Assembly: GCF_003946555.1 (NCBI RefSeq)
Contig: NZ_RHOO01000013.1
Coordinates: 1 to 64,000 of the forward strand
Direction: 5' to 3'
Length of the DNA stretch: 64,000 nucleotides
DNA from: Companilactobacillus hulinensis
Lineage (GTDB): Bacteria; Bacillota; Bacilli; Lactobacillales; Lactobacillaceae
A model generated the notes under the pieces. It saw only the letters and a program-made list of their open reading frames with translations, searched no databases and was not told where the DNA came from. Position 1 is the stretch's first letter, and each line of letters begins with the position of its first letter. A program made the translations under genes and the position numbers. Positions 6,867 through 17,200 of the stretch are shown piece by piece.

Positions 6867-7508
6867 ATGAAAGTACTAATAATTGGTGCCCATGGTAAAG
6901 TAGGACATCTTCTAATTGGCGAATTGCAATCAAACAATATTGATTTTGTCGCTGGCTTGCGTAGTCAGGAACAAATTAACGCCTATCAAGCTAACAACAT
7001 CCCCACACAATTCATCGACTTAACTGCTTCACTTGAGGATATTGGCAAGTCGATCAAGGATTCTGGGGCAGATGTCATTGTCTTCTCCGCTGGTGCCGGT
7101 GGTGCTGGATATGACCTAACTATGGAAATCGACCTTGATGGTGCAATCAAGACTATGATTGCCAGTGAAGCCCTTGGTATCAAGCGCTATGTTATGGTCA
7201 GTTCAATCTTCAGTGATGATCGTAGTAAGTGGGCTGCTTCTGGTATCAAGCCTTACATGATTGCTAAGCATTACGCAGATGAACATCTTCGTGGAACTAA
7301 CCTTGATTACACGATCCTTCACCCAGGCGCCTTAAATAATGATGATTCCGTTGGCAAGATTGATGTGCTTGATCCTGAAAAAGCTGGCTCTATTCCAAGA
7401 GTCGACGTTGCTAAGTCATTAGCCGCAATTATTACCAATCCACATACAATTAAGAAGGAATACACAATTATCAGCGGTGATACTGATATTAACAGTGCCT
7501 TTAACTAG
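6867..7508 (+). CDS. NAD(P)-binding SDR-like oxidoreductase (NmrA/YwnB type)
   Basis: 213 residues from the ATG at 6867. This start is chosen because AAAGGAGG lies ten bases before it, and a start 19 codons upstream has no ribosome site. The N-terminal MKVLIIGAHGKVGHLLIGEL is the Rossmann G-x-x-G-x-x-G loop of atypical short-chain dehydrogenases. VIVFSAGAGG at about 70-80, the IKRYVMVSS strand near 105, and YMIAKHYADEHLRGTNLDYT with the Y-x-x-x-K pattern follow. Proteins of this kind act as NAD(P)H sensors or reductases. The pairing with the flavoprotein at 5987 (divergent starts about 120 bases apart) suggests a shared redox stimulus, which is an inference. Confidence 0.85.
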   Translation: MKVLIIGAHGKVGHLLIGELQSNNIDFVAGLRSQEQINAYQANNIPTQFIDLTASLEDIGKSIKDSGADVIVFSAGAGGAGYDLTMEIDLDGAIKTMIASEALGIKRYVMVSSIFSDDRSKWAASGIKPYMIAKHYADEHLRGTNLDYTILHPGALNNDDSVGKIDVLDPEKAGSIPRVDVAKSLAAIITNPHTIKKEYTIISGDTDINSAFN

Positions 7509-7516
7509 TTATATTC

Positions 7517-7544
7517 AAAAAGGAAGCCGATTGGCTTCCTTTTT
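7517..7544 (+). terminator. Intrinsic terminator of the SDR gene
   Basis: AAAAAGGAAGCC and GGCTTCCTTTTT form a tight hairpin ending in T residues. Confidence 0.9.
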
Positions 7545-7581
7545 GTGTACTTATTAATTACGCTCTTGGTTAAAAACAACT

Positions 7582-7761
7582 TTACAACCTTTTTTTCTTA
7601 TCATTTGATTCTGAAACTCTAAAATCATATTTTGTAACATTTGTATAATTATCAGAATCCTTTAGTGTGGATAATCTATCATATTCCTTTTCAAACGCTG
7701 CTTTAAATTTAGGATTTTTCATTTCTTGCTTAAGAAGATCATCAAATTTATATGTTTCCAT
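7582..7761 (-). pseudogene. Truncated HigA-like antitoxin
   Basis: 59 residues: METYKFDDLLKQEMKNPKFK followed by AAFEKEYDRL matches the N-terminal arm of HigA-type antitoxins, which precedes an XRE helix-turn-helix. After residue 33 the frame continues into unrelated lysine/aspartate-rich sequence, and the helix-turn-helix is absent. A GGAGAG ribosome site lies before the ATG. It directly follows the broken toxin gene, so the pair is a decayed higBA module. Confidence 0.6.
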
Positions 7762-8074
7762 TTCTTCTCTCCTTTTCGAGATAACTATCTCTCAATTTTT
7801 TAGCATGTTTTAACTCTTTCACAGGTGTTTTCTGAGACTTCTTCGTGAACCCACTAATAATAACTATTCAAAGCTAACCTTTTTAAAATAAATCATTCTC
7901 TGAATTCCATCTGATGACGTTGTTCTAATTTCAAATAAATTTTTCTCTAGTTTTTTTACCATTTGTTTTTTTAAAAGCAACTAGCAATCCTTGATCATGT
8001 ATATATGAAATTCTAGCAAATATATTGGCCCTAACTTCATAATTCAAATCATATAAATATTTTCTTGCTTGCTT
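7748..8074 (-). pseudogene. Decayed HigB-like (RelE superfamily, Gp49-type) toxin
   Basis: Three pieces in different frames read as one toxin. They are ARKYLYDLNYEVRANIFARI with SYIHDQGLLVAFKK; then KLEKNLFEIRTTSSDGIQRM and IYFKKVSFE-stop; then SGFTKKSQKTPVKELKHAKK with LRDSYLEKE. The order matches the HigB/Gp49 family, which ends in GF-x-KK-x-x-KTP. No start is visible, and at least two frameshifts and a stop are present. The truncated antitoxin follows, in the toxin-first order typical of hig loci. The rest of 7546-8180 shows nothing else I can support. Confidence 0.65.
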
Positions 8075-8180
8075 CTAGATTATAAATTCTGGTTTTATCA
8101 TACGATAATACTAAACTAAACAACAATATCCAACCACTGCCAATTTTATATAATCAACTATTAAAAAATAACTACCCATT

Positions 8181-8214
8181 AAAAATGGAGATGCAACTTG
8201 CATCTCCATTTTTA
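8181..8214 (-). terminator. Intrinsic terminator of the first giant SLAP gene
   Basis: AAAAATGGAGATGCAA pairs with TTGCATCTCCATTTTT; it lies just after the stop codon at 8224. Confidence 0.9.
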
Positions 8215-8223
8215 TTTTACTAT

Positions 8224-11200
8224 CTAATATGCATCTGAAAACTTAACAAACTTATCCACAGCAACACGATAATACTGCTGTCCATTAATAGTTACGATTC
8301 TATCGGCTCTATAGGATGCATTAGCTGGTAAAGTTTCGTTCAGCTTATTTCCACGTTCATCATACACAGGAACAATATTACTATTTGTCCTGACTACTTT
8401 GTCCGTGTACTGATATAGATAAACTTGATCAAGTTTTGCGAACTCACTAGTGGCAACACGATAATACTTATTACCATTGATAAGCGCATATCTGTCAGTT
8501 ACCCATTCACTTGATGGTGCGAGCGAGCGATTCTTGACCGAATCACCGAGATAATTTATCAAATCGCCAATTTGATCATCATAAACTTTGATATATGACT
8601 TTTTCATTGGTTCGTAGACGTATACATCACTAGCTTTCGCAAATTCTCCAGTGGCTACACGGTAATATTTCACTCCATTTAGAGTGTATTCTTCATCGCT
8701 ATACCAACCTGAATTAACTGCTAGAGCACGGTTACGAACTATCTCACCTTTGACATTGTACAAAGTAACGACTTTGGTTGTTGTGGCAACATCTTGCGAT
8801 TTCTTGACTATTGTTACTATATCAGATTCCCCGTTATTGTTGGACTCGTCTGTATTGGAACCTGTGTTGTTACCAGAATCGTTGTTTTCGTCAGCTTTGT
8901 ATTGGACATTCAAGTCCATAACATTTCCGGCTTTTGAATCGTCTTCGTTGGTATCTGTCGCAAATAATGCTGACTTCTCATTAGCATCAGTCAAAATAGC
9001 TTTTACCAAGTCACTCAAATTTGCGGTGTCTGTTGATAATCCGTAAGTATTTACTAAATCACTCAACTTCTTACCATCAACTGTTGAATTATTCCAATCA
9101 ACCTTCTTATCAGACAAACCTTTCACATCCGTTGAAGTCTGTCCATACATTGGGACATTTGCTGATACAGTTGTTAAAGGTTTTTTGTTTGAATCAGTTT
9201 GATTGATATTCAAAGTTAAGTAATCGCTGATTGTTGGAATGGAGACAGTGTAAGTATCGTTATCAGTCAAAGTGATAGTTGCTGGACTATCTGCTTTGTG
9301 ACTTGCAACTTTACTATTCAAAGTTCCAGTTTTTACCAATTGAGTAATTGTTGGAAGAGTAACCTTATCCCCAACTCTGCCTGCTTGAGATTTGTCAGAA
9401 TATATTGTTGTGCCATCACTTGTCACATAGTTAACGGTGTAGTTAACTTTCGGTGCAAGATATGACAAGTTTAAAGTTTCATCAGTAGTTGCTAAATCGT
9501 CTGAATCAGAATCTGGTGTTAAGTTCTTGGATTCATTACCTTTGTCGGCAACGTATTTAACCAAATCATCTAATGATTTGACTATTGTATTGCCAATTTT
9601 CACATTTGACCAATCGACATCTTGATTTGATAAGGCTGAAACAGTATCTTGAACATCTTTATCAGCAGTATTTCCATATTTTGGAATACTGATTTCTTCA
9701 GATTTTCCATTACCGTTGATTGTTAGTTTGTAATAGTCATCTACTTTTGGAACACTGATGTTATAAGTCTTTTGACCAGATACCACTTTCTGCGTCGTAT
9801 CAACACTACCTGCGGCATAACCTGGTTGAGCATGTGTTTCTAGCGGTGCGACTTCTACTGGATCTCCCACATCACCAGTTTGAGTATCTTTATTTGAATA
9901 TAGAACTTTTGTTATATCATTTTTAGCGACATAATTGACGGTGTATATAACTTGCTCTTTGTAACCAACATCCAAAGTTTGATTAATAGTTGGTTGAGTA
10001 TCAGTTGTTGTACTGACATTCTTAGCCAAATTTATGGAATCGACATTTTCTTTATTGATCAAATTTTTAATATAGCTACCTAATGATGTTGGATTACTAA
10101 TTGTTTCATTATTCAATTTCAAATTACTCAAATCTATATGTTCACTTGATAAACTATCAATAGCTTTTTGAACTGTTGTATCAACGACTGAACCGTATCT
10201 TGGAATACTAATACTTGTGGAGAAATCCTTGCCATCCGCATCTTTCCCATTGATTGTTAGTTTGTAATAATCATCAACTGTTGGAACTTGGATATCATAA
10301 GTATCTTTATCTGCAATAATATTTGGTACTGCACCTATACTTGTTGCAGCGTATCCAGGTTTAACATTTTTTCCTAGTGGTGTAACTTCTATTGGATCTC
10401 CCACATCTCCTGTATGAGTAACTCTATCTGAATACAAAATAGTTGGATTATCATCGGCTGCAACATAATTGACAGTGTATGTGACTTGCTCTTTATAGGC
10501 CAAATTAAGTGTTTGATTAGTAGTAGCTGGAGTAGTGTCAGTTGTAGCATTAGCATTCTTAATTAATTCAGCTGAATCAGTATTTTCTTCGGCAATCAAA
10601 CCTGATACGTAATCTAACAACGACGTTTGATTATCAATTCCCATGCTCTTCCAATCAAGATGATCAGTTGAGAATTTATCGACTGCCGTTTGAATATCAC
10701 TAGCACTAGCAGAACCGTATCTTGGAACACTGACAGTTTCAGAAACATCAGCACCATTAGAATCTTTTCCTTTAATGGTTAGAGTGTAATAGTCATCAAC
10801 TGTTGGAACATTAATATCATATGTAATCTTTTCCCCATCTGATTCTGACACTACTTGTGTAGTATCGACATTACCTGCAGCATACCCTGATTTGACTGCA
10901 TCTGGTCCGAATTTACCTAGAGTCTTAGTCTCAACTGGTTGTCCAACATCACTGGTATGATCCGCTGGATCCTTGTATAATTCACGGACCTTTCCGTCTG
11001 CATCTTTGTATACATATCTTACATTGTAGGTTGCTGTTTTAGGTGCATAAACTAAATTGAATGTATACATATAATGATTCTTCTTTGTATCGTACCTTAA
11101 ATCTATCTTAGCCCTACCCGACTGTCTAAAACTTGTAACTATGGCTAATTCATTAATGAACTTCACAATATTAGCCGCATCTACTGGTATTTTCATAATA

Positions 11201-14160
11201 TTCATGCCATTTGATATAGCGACTGAATCGTAATCATCACCATTAGGAACGGTCACTGTTGATGCATCCAAATCTAATTTATAGTTTTTAACTGCATTTG
11301 TATTTAAAACATCATCATCCAATAATACAGTATTTCCATCATATAGAGGAATATGTATATCAAATGCTTCACTATTCGGTATAGGATTTTTTTCTTTATC
11401 TTGTTGATTTATCTTAACTTCAGCAAAGTCTTCATCAAGTGTTGCCGGAACAGTAACATAATAATCATGAACATCCTTTTTTAAAATAGTACTACCAGAA
11501 TTAACATTAACAATATTGGCTGCATATTTTGGTACGACTTTATCCATTTCATTCAAGGTTTGGGGGTGTAGCGTGCTCCCAACATAATCACTCCCAGTAT
11601 CTGTTATATCATTTGTTTGACCCTCTAATATATAGTGAATCGTATAATTCATTTTTGCTGCATAATTAATATCAAAAGTATAAGTCTTACCAGCATCGGC
11701 CGCATTCGTAGTTTCTGATCCAAGGATAGTATTTTTAACAAAATCAGACATATAATCGTTCAGACTTGTTCCATTGGCAACATTATCTAAACTAACTGTT
11801 TGTGTAGTTCCATTACTGTTTTTAACTTCATATGATGAATTAGCCCAATCAACTGGTTTGTCTGTAACTTTGCTCGTCCAACCGCTTGTGTCTGTACTTG
11901 AATTGTATGGAATATCAAATGAGCTGTCTTGTGAATCGCCTGTACTGGCTGGATCTGTTTCATCAATATTCACGGTTATAGGTGATGGATCATATTTCAA
12001 AACTAGATTCATTGAAAATACTGTTCCGTCGTTGTCATGGTCAGTTGCGTGATCACGAGCAAGCGTACGTGACATAATGTAATATTCATCTATTTTGCTA
12101 TTAATAAATTTGATTGCATCCGACTGATCCGTTATAGAAGAATCTTCTTGTATTAGTGATTGATCTGTACCTTTTGAATCACTGTATGTAGAATCACTTA
12201 ATCGCAGCTTCCCATTGGAAAACAAATCAGAACTATGAATATCATATATTGAACTATGTCCTGCATATATAGGTATATCTACGTTGACATCATCTTTGAT
12301 TTTCTTTCCGTTCTTATCTTGTTGTTCAATAGTTGCTTTAAAATATGGCGCAGTAATTTTTGGAATATCGATGGTATACTCTGTTTTTCCCTTAAGTATA
12401 GTAAATTTTGCATTTTTAGGCACATAAAGAGAATATCCCGGTACTGACCATCCCTTAGCTGGCTCCATATCAGAATAATGCAGTACAGGCATATCTTCTG
12501 ATGTAATTATGGTACCAACTGGAGCAATATGGTCATCTGCAATTTCATCCACAAAATTATCTTCAGAACTGGCCCCATCAAAATTATAGTAAAGAAAATA
12601 GTGCACATAATTTGAAGGATTAACATCTAATATGTTATTTCCCTTTAGTGCTAAATCATCACTTGTAGAGGTTACATGATCTGCCAGAGCCAATGATTCG
12701 GCACTTTTTGACATTACAATTTTTCGAACGAAATCTTTCAAACTCAAATTATCAGGATTACTTACCAAATTTCCAGCTAGAGTTGTATTTGTCCAATCAA
12801 CCCCGTCATCATCCACTTTATCTAATTCTGATTCAAGTTCATCAGGATTAATTGCACCATACATTGGAACATTGATAGTAGCTAAAGACACACGCCTAGT
12901 ACCATCTGTATTAGTTTGATCAAGTGTTATACGATAATAATTAAGTTCTGGAACATCAATAACATAAGGCGTTGTTTGATTACTATCTAGATAAATCGAA
13001 TAATTCCCTGCATCCGCCGCATAGCCAGCACGAAATACACCAAATGTGTTCAAAGAATCATTAATTGCCACATTATCACCTGACATTCCATAACGCTCAG
13101 TCGGATCTGAATAAAATATCTCTTGTTCCCTTCCACCTCTAAATTCAATCGTATAGCTAAGTGCATTAGTTTTATATACAACATCAAGCGTAGTTCCTGA
13201 AGTTGGTAAACTACCTGGATCAGATACTAAATTACTAATATAAGTTGTTAGTGAATCATCTGATGGTGCTTCCACAACATTTCCGTTTAATTTGGTTTTA
13301 CTCCAATCAACATCAGTCCATGACAAATTATGAATACTTGAAAAAGTATCAAAATAACTATCTTCGGTTGGTTTTAATGGAACATTAATCTCAGTAGGAC
13401 TTAGTACTCTACCAGATGCATCTGTTCGGTTGACTGTTAATACTCTGTAATCATTACTAACATCTGATACTGATTTTGTACTAGTAGAATCATCCGTATT
13501 TGCTGTTACTGTAGCTTTAGTCGTATCAGAAGCAGTATCAGCTTCAGTGGGTTCCTCTGTCTTAATTTCATCAGCGCTCGGAGTGGCTAAAGAAGCTGGC
13601 GTAATTTGTACTTCGGCTTCAGGTTTACTTACAGCTGAACTTTTAACGTAAACATCATAACTATCTTGGCCAGACTTTAAAGTTAAACTAGCAGAAACTG
13701 TGCTCAAAGAATTATCTGAATAAACTTCAGTAACGTCATATCCATCTGGAGTTAATCCCATGTCTTGAAGAGATTGAACTGCGACTGATTCTCCATCAGT
13801 ACCATTCGTACCTGTGACCGTCTTAAGAATTTGACCATCTTGACTTCCGCCAACAGCAACATAATTAATTGTATAGTTGAATGTATCTGCGACATTTGAA
13901 GTTTGCTGTAAAGTCTTATCATTATTAGAAAGGTTCGAAGTTGTCCCATCGGCATTTGTTGCAGAATGCGTTGTCGCTGTATCTGTCGCAGTGACCGTAT
14001 TTGTTGCATCTGCCTTAACAGTATTAAATGTTGAAGTCCCCAATAATACTGCTCCACCTACAAAGGCCAGGGTTGATTTAACAACCCAGTTTTTCCCTGA
14101 TTTATATAATTTTTTTCTCATTATGGCGTTTGGATCACGCTTTAATTGTTGAAACCTCAT
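8224..14160 (-). CDS. Giant KxYKxGKxW / SLAP-domain surface protein (copy 1)
   Basis: 1978 residues. It opens MRFQQLKRDPNAIMRKKLYK with the K-x-Y-K-x-G-K-x-W signal motif at about 17-25, a hydrophobic core and cleavage near VKAD. Residues 53-240 are Ser/Thr/Asp-rich. From about 240 to 1700 there are many repeated modules of roughly 130-150 residues, pairing a MucBP-like strand set (YTVNYV..., GDVGDP..., PGYAA...) with a second unit (DDYYKLTING..., RYGS..., SL-x-x-Y-I-x-x-L). Three SLAP domains of about 60 residues close the protein (VTLYN..., IKVYDDQ..., VPVYDERG...). SLAP domains bind wall polymers non-covalently, so this is a likely adhesin or wall-layer protein. Unlike copies 2 and 3 it has no BspA-type leucine-rich region, and its last 20 residues differ from theirs. 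Confidence 0.85.
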   Translation of the reverse strand: MRFQQLKRDPNAIMRKKLYKSGKNWVVKSTLAFVGGAVLLGTSTFNTVKADATNTVTATDTATTHSATNADGTTSNLSNNDKTLQQTSNVADTFNYTINYVAVGGSQDGQILKTVTGTNGTDGESVAVQSLQDMGLTPDGYDVTEVYSDNSLSTVSASLTLKSGQDSYDVYVKSSAVSKPEAEVQITPASLATPSADEIKTEEPTEADTASDTTKATVTANTDDSTSTKSVSDVSNDYRVLTVNRTDASGRVLSPTEINVPLKPTEDSYFDTFSSIHNLSWTDVDWSKTKLNGNVVEAPSDDSLTTYISNLVSDPGSLPTSGTTLDVVYKTNALSYTIEFRGGREQEIFYSDPTERYGMSGDNVAINDSLNTFGVFRAGYAADAGNYSIYLDSNQTTPYVIDVPELNYYRITLDQTNTDGTRRVSLATINVPMYGAINPDELESELDKVDDDGVDWTNTTLAGNLVSNPDNLSLKDFVRKIVMSKSAESLALADHVTSTSDDLALKGNNILDVNPSNYVHYFLYYNFDGASSEDNFVDEIADDHIAPVGTIITSEDMPVLHYSDMEPAKGWSVPGYSLYVPKNAKFTILKGKTEYTIDIPKITAPYFKATIEQQDKNGKKIKDDVNVDIPIYAGHSSIYDIHSSDLFSNGKLRLSDSTYSDSKGTDQSLIQEDSSITDQSDAIKFINSKIDEYYIMSRTLARDHATDHDNDGTVFSMNLVLKYDPSPITVNIDETDPASTGDSQDSSFDIPYNSSTDTSGWTSKVTDKPVDWANSSYEVKNSNGTTQTVSLDNVANGTSLNDYMSDFVKNTILGSETTNAADAGKTYTFDINYAAKMNYTIHYILEGQTNDITDTGSDYVGSTLHPQTLNEMDKVVPKYAANIVNVNSGSTILKKDVHDYYVTVPATLDEDFAEVKINQQDKEKNPIPNSEAFDIHIPLYDGNTVLLDDDVLNTNAVKNYKLDLDASTVTVPNGDDYDSVAISNGMNIMKIPVDAANIVKFINELAIVTSFRQSGRAKIDLRYDTKKNHYMYTFNLVYAPKTATYNVRYVYKDADGKVRELYKDPADHTSDVGQPVETKTLGKFGPDAVKSGYAAGNVDTTQVVSESDGEKITYDINVPTVDDYYTLTIKGKDSNGADVSETVSVPRYGSASASDIQTAVDKFSTDHLDWKSMGIDNQTSLLDYVSGLIAEENTDSAELIKNANATTDTTPATTNQTLNLAYKEQVTYTVNYVAADDNPTILYSDRVTHTGDVGDPIEVTPLGKNVKPGYAATSIGAVPNIIADKDTYDIQVPTVDDYYKLTINGKDADGKDFSTSISIPRYGSVVDTTVQKAIDSLSSEHIDLSNLKLNNETISNPTSLGSYIKNLINKENVDSINLAKNVSTTTDTQPTINQTLDVGYKEQVIYTVNYVAKNDITKVLYSNKDTQTGDVGDPVEVAPLETHAQPGYAAGSVDTTQKVVSGQKTYNISVPKVDDYYKLTINGNGKSEEISIPKYGNTADKDVQDTVSALSNQDVDWSNVKIGNTIVKSLDDLVKYVADKGNESKNLTPDSDSDDLATTDETLNLSYLAPKVNYTVNYVTSDGTTIYSDKSQAGRVGDKVTLPTITQLVKTGTLNSKVASHKADSPATITLTDNDTYTVSIPTISDYLTLNINQTDSNKKPLTTVSANVPMYGQTSTDVKGLSDKKVDWNNSTVDGKKLSDLVNTYGLSTDTANLSDLVKAILTDANEKSALFATDTNEDDSKAGNVMDLNVQYKADENNDSGNNTGSNTDESNNNGESDIVTIVKKSQDVATTTKVVTLYNVKGEIVRNRALAVNSGWYSDEEYTLNGVKYYRVATGEFAKASDVYVYEPMKKSYIKVYDDQIGDLINYLGDSVKNRSLAPSSEWVTDRYALINGNKYYRVATSEFAKLDQVYLYQYTDKVVRTNSNIVPVYDERGNKLNETLPANASYRADRIVTINGQQYYRVAVDKFVKFSDAY

Positions 14161-14240
14161 GCTATTTCCCCATTCCCCAATATTTTTACCTTAATCATAC
14201 GCTTACGCCGTATAAAAATGTTTATAAAATATCATATACG

Positions 14241-14272
14241 AAAAAAGAAGCCCTCTAAAAAGGCTTCTTTTC
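14241..14272 (-). terminator. Intrinsic terminator of the second giant SLAP gene
   Basis: AAAAAAGAAGCC and GGCTTCTTTT form a stem; this hairpin is almost the same as those after copies 3 and the lost copy 4. Confidence 0.88.
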
Positions 14273-14285
14273 TCGGTTTATATTA

Positions 14286-17200
14286 CTAATTTGGCAAAAC
14301 GTCTGACATCTTAACGAATGCATCATCTGCAATACGATAATAACTTACCCCACTAATAGTTACTATTCTATCGGCCCTATAGGATGTATTAGCTGGTAAA
14401 GTTTCGTCCATTTTATTTCCACGTTCATCATACACAGGAACAATATTACTATTTGTCCTGACTACTTTGTCCGTGTACTGATATAGATAAACTTGATCAA
14501 GTTTTGCGAACTCACCAGTGGCAACACGATAATACTTATTACCATTGATAAGCGCATATCTGTCAGTTACCCATTCACTTGATGGTGCGAGTGAGCGATT
14601 CTTAACTGGATTCCCGAGATAATTTATCAAATCGCCAATTTGATCATCATAGACTTTGATATATGACTTCTTCATTGGTTCGTAGACGTATACATCACTA
14701 GCTTTGGCAAATTCTCCAGTTGCGACACGATAGTATTTCACTCCATTTAGAGTGTATTCTTCATCGCTATACCAACCTGAGTTAACCGCTAGAGCACGGT
14801 TTCTAACTATTTCACCTTTGTCATTGTACAAAGTTACGATTTGACCAGTTGTGGCAACATTTTGTGACTTTTTGACTATTGTTCCTGTATCAGATTCTCC
14901 GTTATTGTCGGAATTGCCAGAGTTGTCGGTATTGGAGCCTGTATTATTACCAGAATTGTTGTTTTCGTCAGCTTTGTATTGGACATTCAAGTTCATAACA
15001 TTTCCGGCTTTGGAATCGTCTTCATTGGTATCTGTCGCAAATGCTGATGACTTTCCATTAGCGTCGGTCAAAATGGCTTTTACTAAGTCACTCATCTTTG
15101 CGGTATCTGTTGATAATCCGTAAGCGTTGGCTAAATCACTCAACTTCTTACCATCGACTGTTGAATTATTCCAATCAACTTTTTTATCAGACAATCCCTT
15201 CACATCTGTTGGAGCCTGTCCGTACATTGGAACATTCGTTGATACAGTTGTTAAAGGTTTTTTGTTTGAATCAGTTTGATTGATATTCAAAGTTAAGTAA
15301 TCACTGATTGTTGGAATGGAGACAGTGTAAGTATCGTTATCGGTCAAGGTAATGGTTGCCGGACTATCTGCCTTATGACCTGCCAACTTGCCACTCAAAG
15401 TCCCTTCTTTGACCAATTGGGTAATTGTTGGAAGAGTAACCTTATCTCCAACTCTACCTGTTTGAGACTTGTCAGAATATATTGTTGTTCCGTCACTTGT
15501 CACATAGTTAACGGTGTAGTTAACTTTCGGTGTAAGATATGACAATTTCAAAGTTTCATCAGTAGTTACTAGGTTATCTGAATCAGAATCTGGTGTTAAA
15601 TTCTTAGATTCACTACCTTTATCGGCAACGTATTTAATCAAATCATCTACTGATTTAATGGTTGTATTGCCTACCTTCACATTTGACCAATCGACATCTT
15701 GATCTGACAACGTTGAAATAGCATCTTGAACATCTTTATCAGCAGTATTTCCATATTTTGGAATACTGATTTCTTCAGACTTTCCATTACCGTTGATTGT
15801 TAGTTTGTAGTAACCATTTATTTTTGAAACACTGATGTTATAAGTTTTTTGACCAGATACCACTTTTTGCGTTGTATCAACGCTACCTGCGGCATAACCT
15901 GGTTGAGCATTTGTTCCTAGCGGTGCAACTTCTACTGGATCTCCCACATCACCTGTATGAGTACCTGGTTCTGAATATAGAACTTTAGTGTTATCGTCTT
16001 CAGCAACGTAGTTGACATTATATGTGACTTGCTCTTTATAAGCCAAATCAAGTGTTTGATTAGTAGTTGATGGAATTGTATCAGTTGTAGCACCAGCATT
16101 CTTAGCTAGTTCAGTTGAAGCAGCATTCTCTTTAGCAATCAAACCTGATACATAATCTAATAATGATGTTTGACCATCAATTCCCATGCCCTTCCAATCT
16201 ATATGATCCGTTGAGAATTTATCAACTGCTGTTTGGATATCGCCATCACTAGCAGAACCATATCTTGGAACATTGATTGTTGCAGAGGTAGCGGCATTAT
16301 TAGAATCTTTTCCCTTAATGTTTAAAGTATAATAATAATCAACTGTCGGAACATTAATATCATATGTAATATCTCCGCTATCTGAAACTACTTGCGTAAT
16401 ATCGACACTACCTGCAGCATATCCTGGACTGACTGCATCTGGTCCGAATTCGCCTAGAGTCTTAGTCTCAACCGGTTGTCCAACATCACTAGTATGATCC
16501 GCTGGATCTTCAAATAACATTTCTATTGTTCCATCTGCATTTTTATGCACATATCTAACTTTATATGTTGCTTGTTTTGTCTTGTATTGAAGTACATATG
16601 TGTCAACAAATGGGAATCTATCAGTATTCGAATCATTCGCAATAATCATTGAAGCTCCAATAGATGCATCATTAGATGGAACTATTACTCCTTCATTGAT
16701 TAAATCTATTACATTTGATGGAGTTTTATAGACTTCAGCATCATCCAATGATTTACCTAAATTTCCATCTACTATATCACCCGATGTAAAGAGGGATTTG
16801 TAATAATCTATCTCAAGATTCTTAACTTTATCATTATCCAAAATATCACTACTTAAAGTATCTGCTGTACCGTACATTGGAATATTTACATCAATGCTAT
16901 TGAGTTCTTCACCATCAATGCCATTTTGAATAATATGAATTTCATAATAGTTCTCACTAGCAGTTTTAGGAACAGTAACATAATAATCTTGAGTTTCATT
17001 TAATATATTTGAACTACCAGGATCAATATTAACAGTATTAGCGGCATATGACGGTGTAATCTTTCCTAGCTGTTTCAATGTACTAATTTGGATTGGATCT
17101 CCAACATATCCTTTATTATTAGGTACACTTAAGAATTCATCTTTTTGTCCTTCTAATCTATAGTGAACCGTATAATTAACTTCTTGTTTGTAAACAACAT

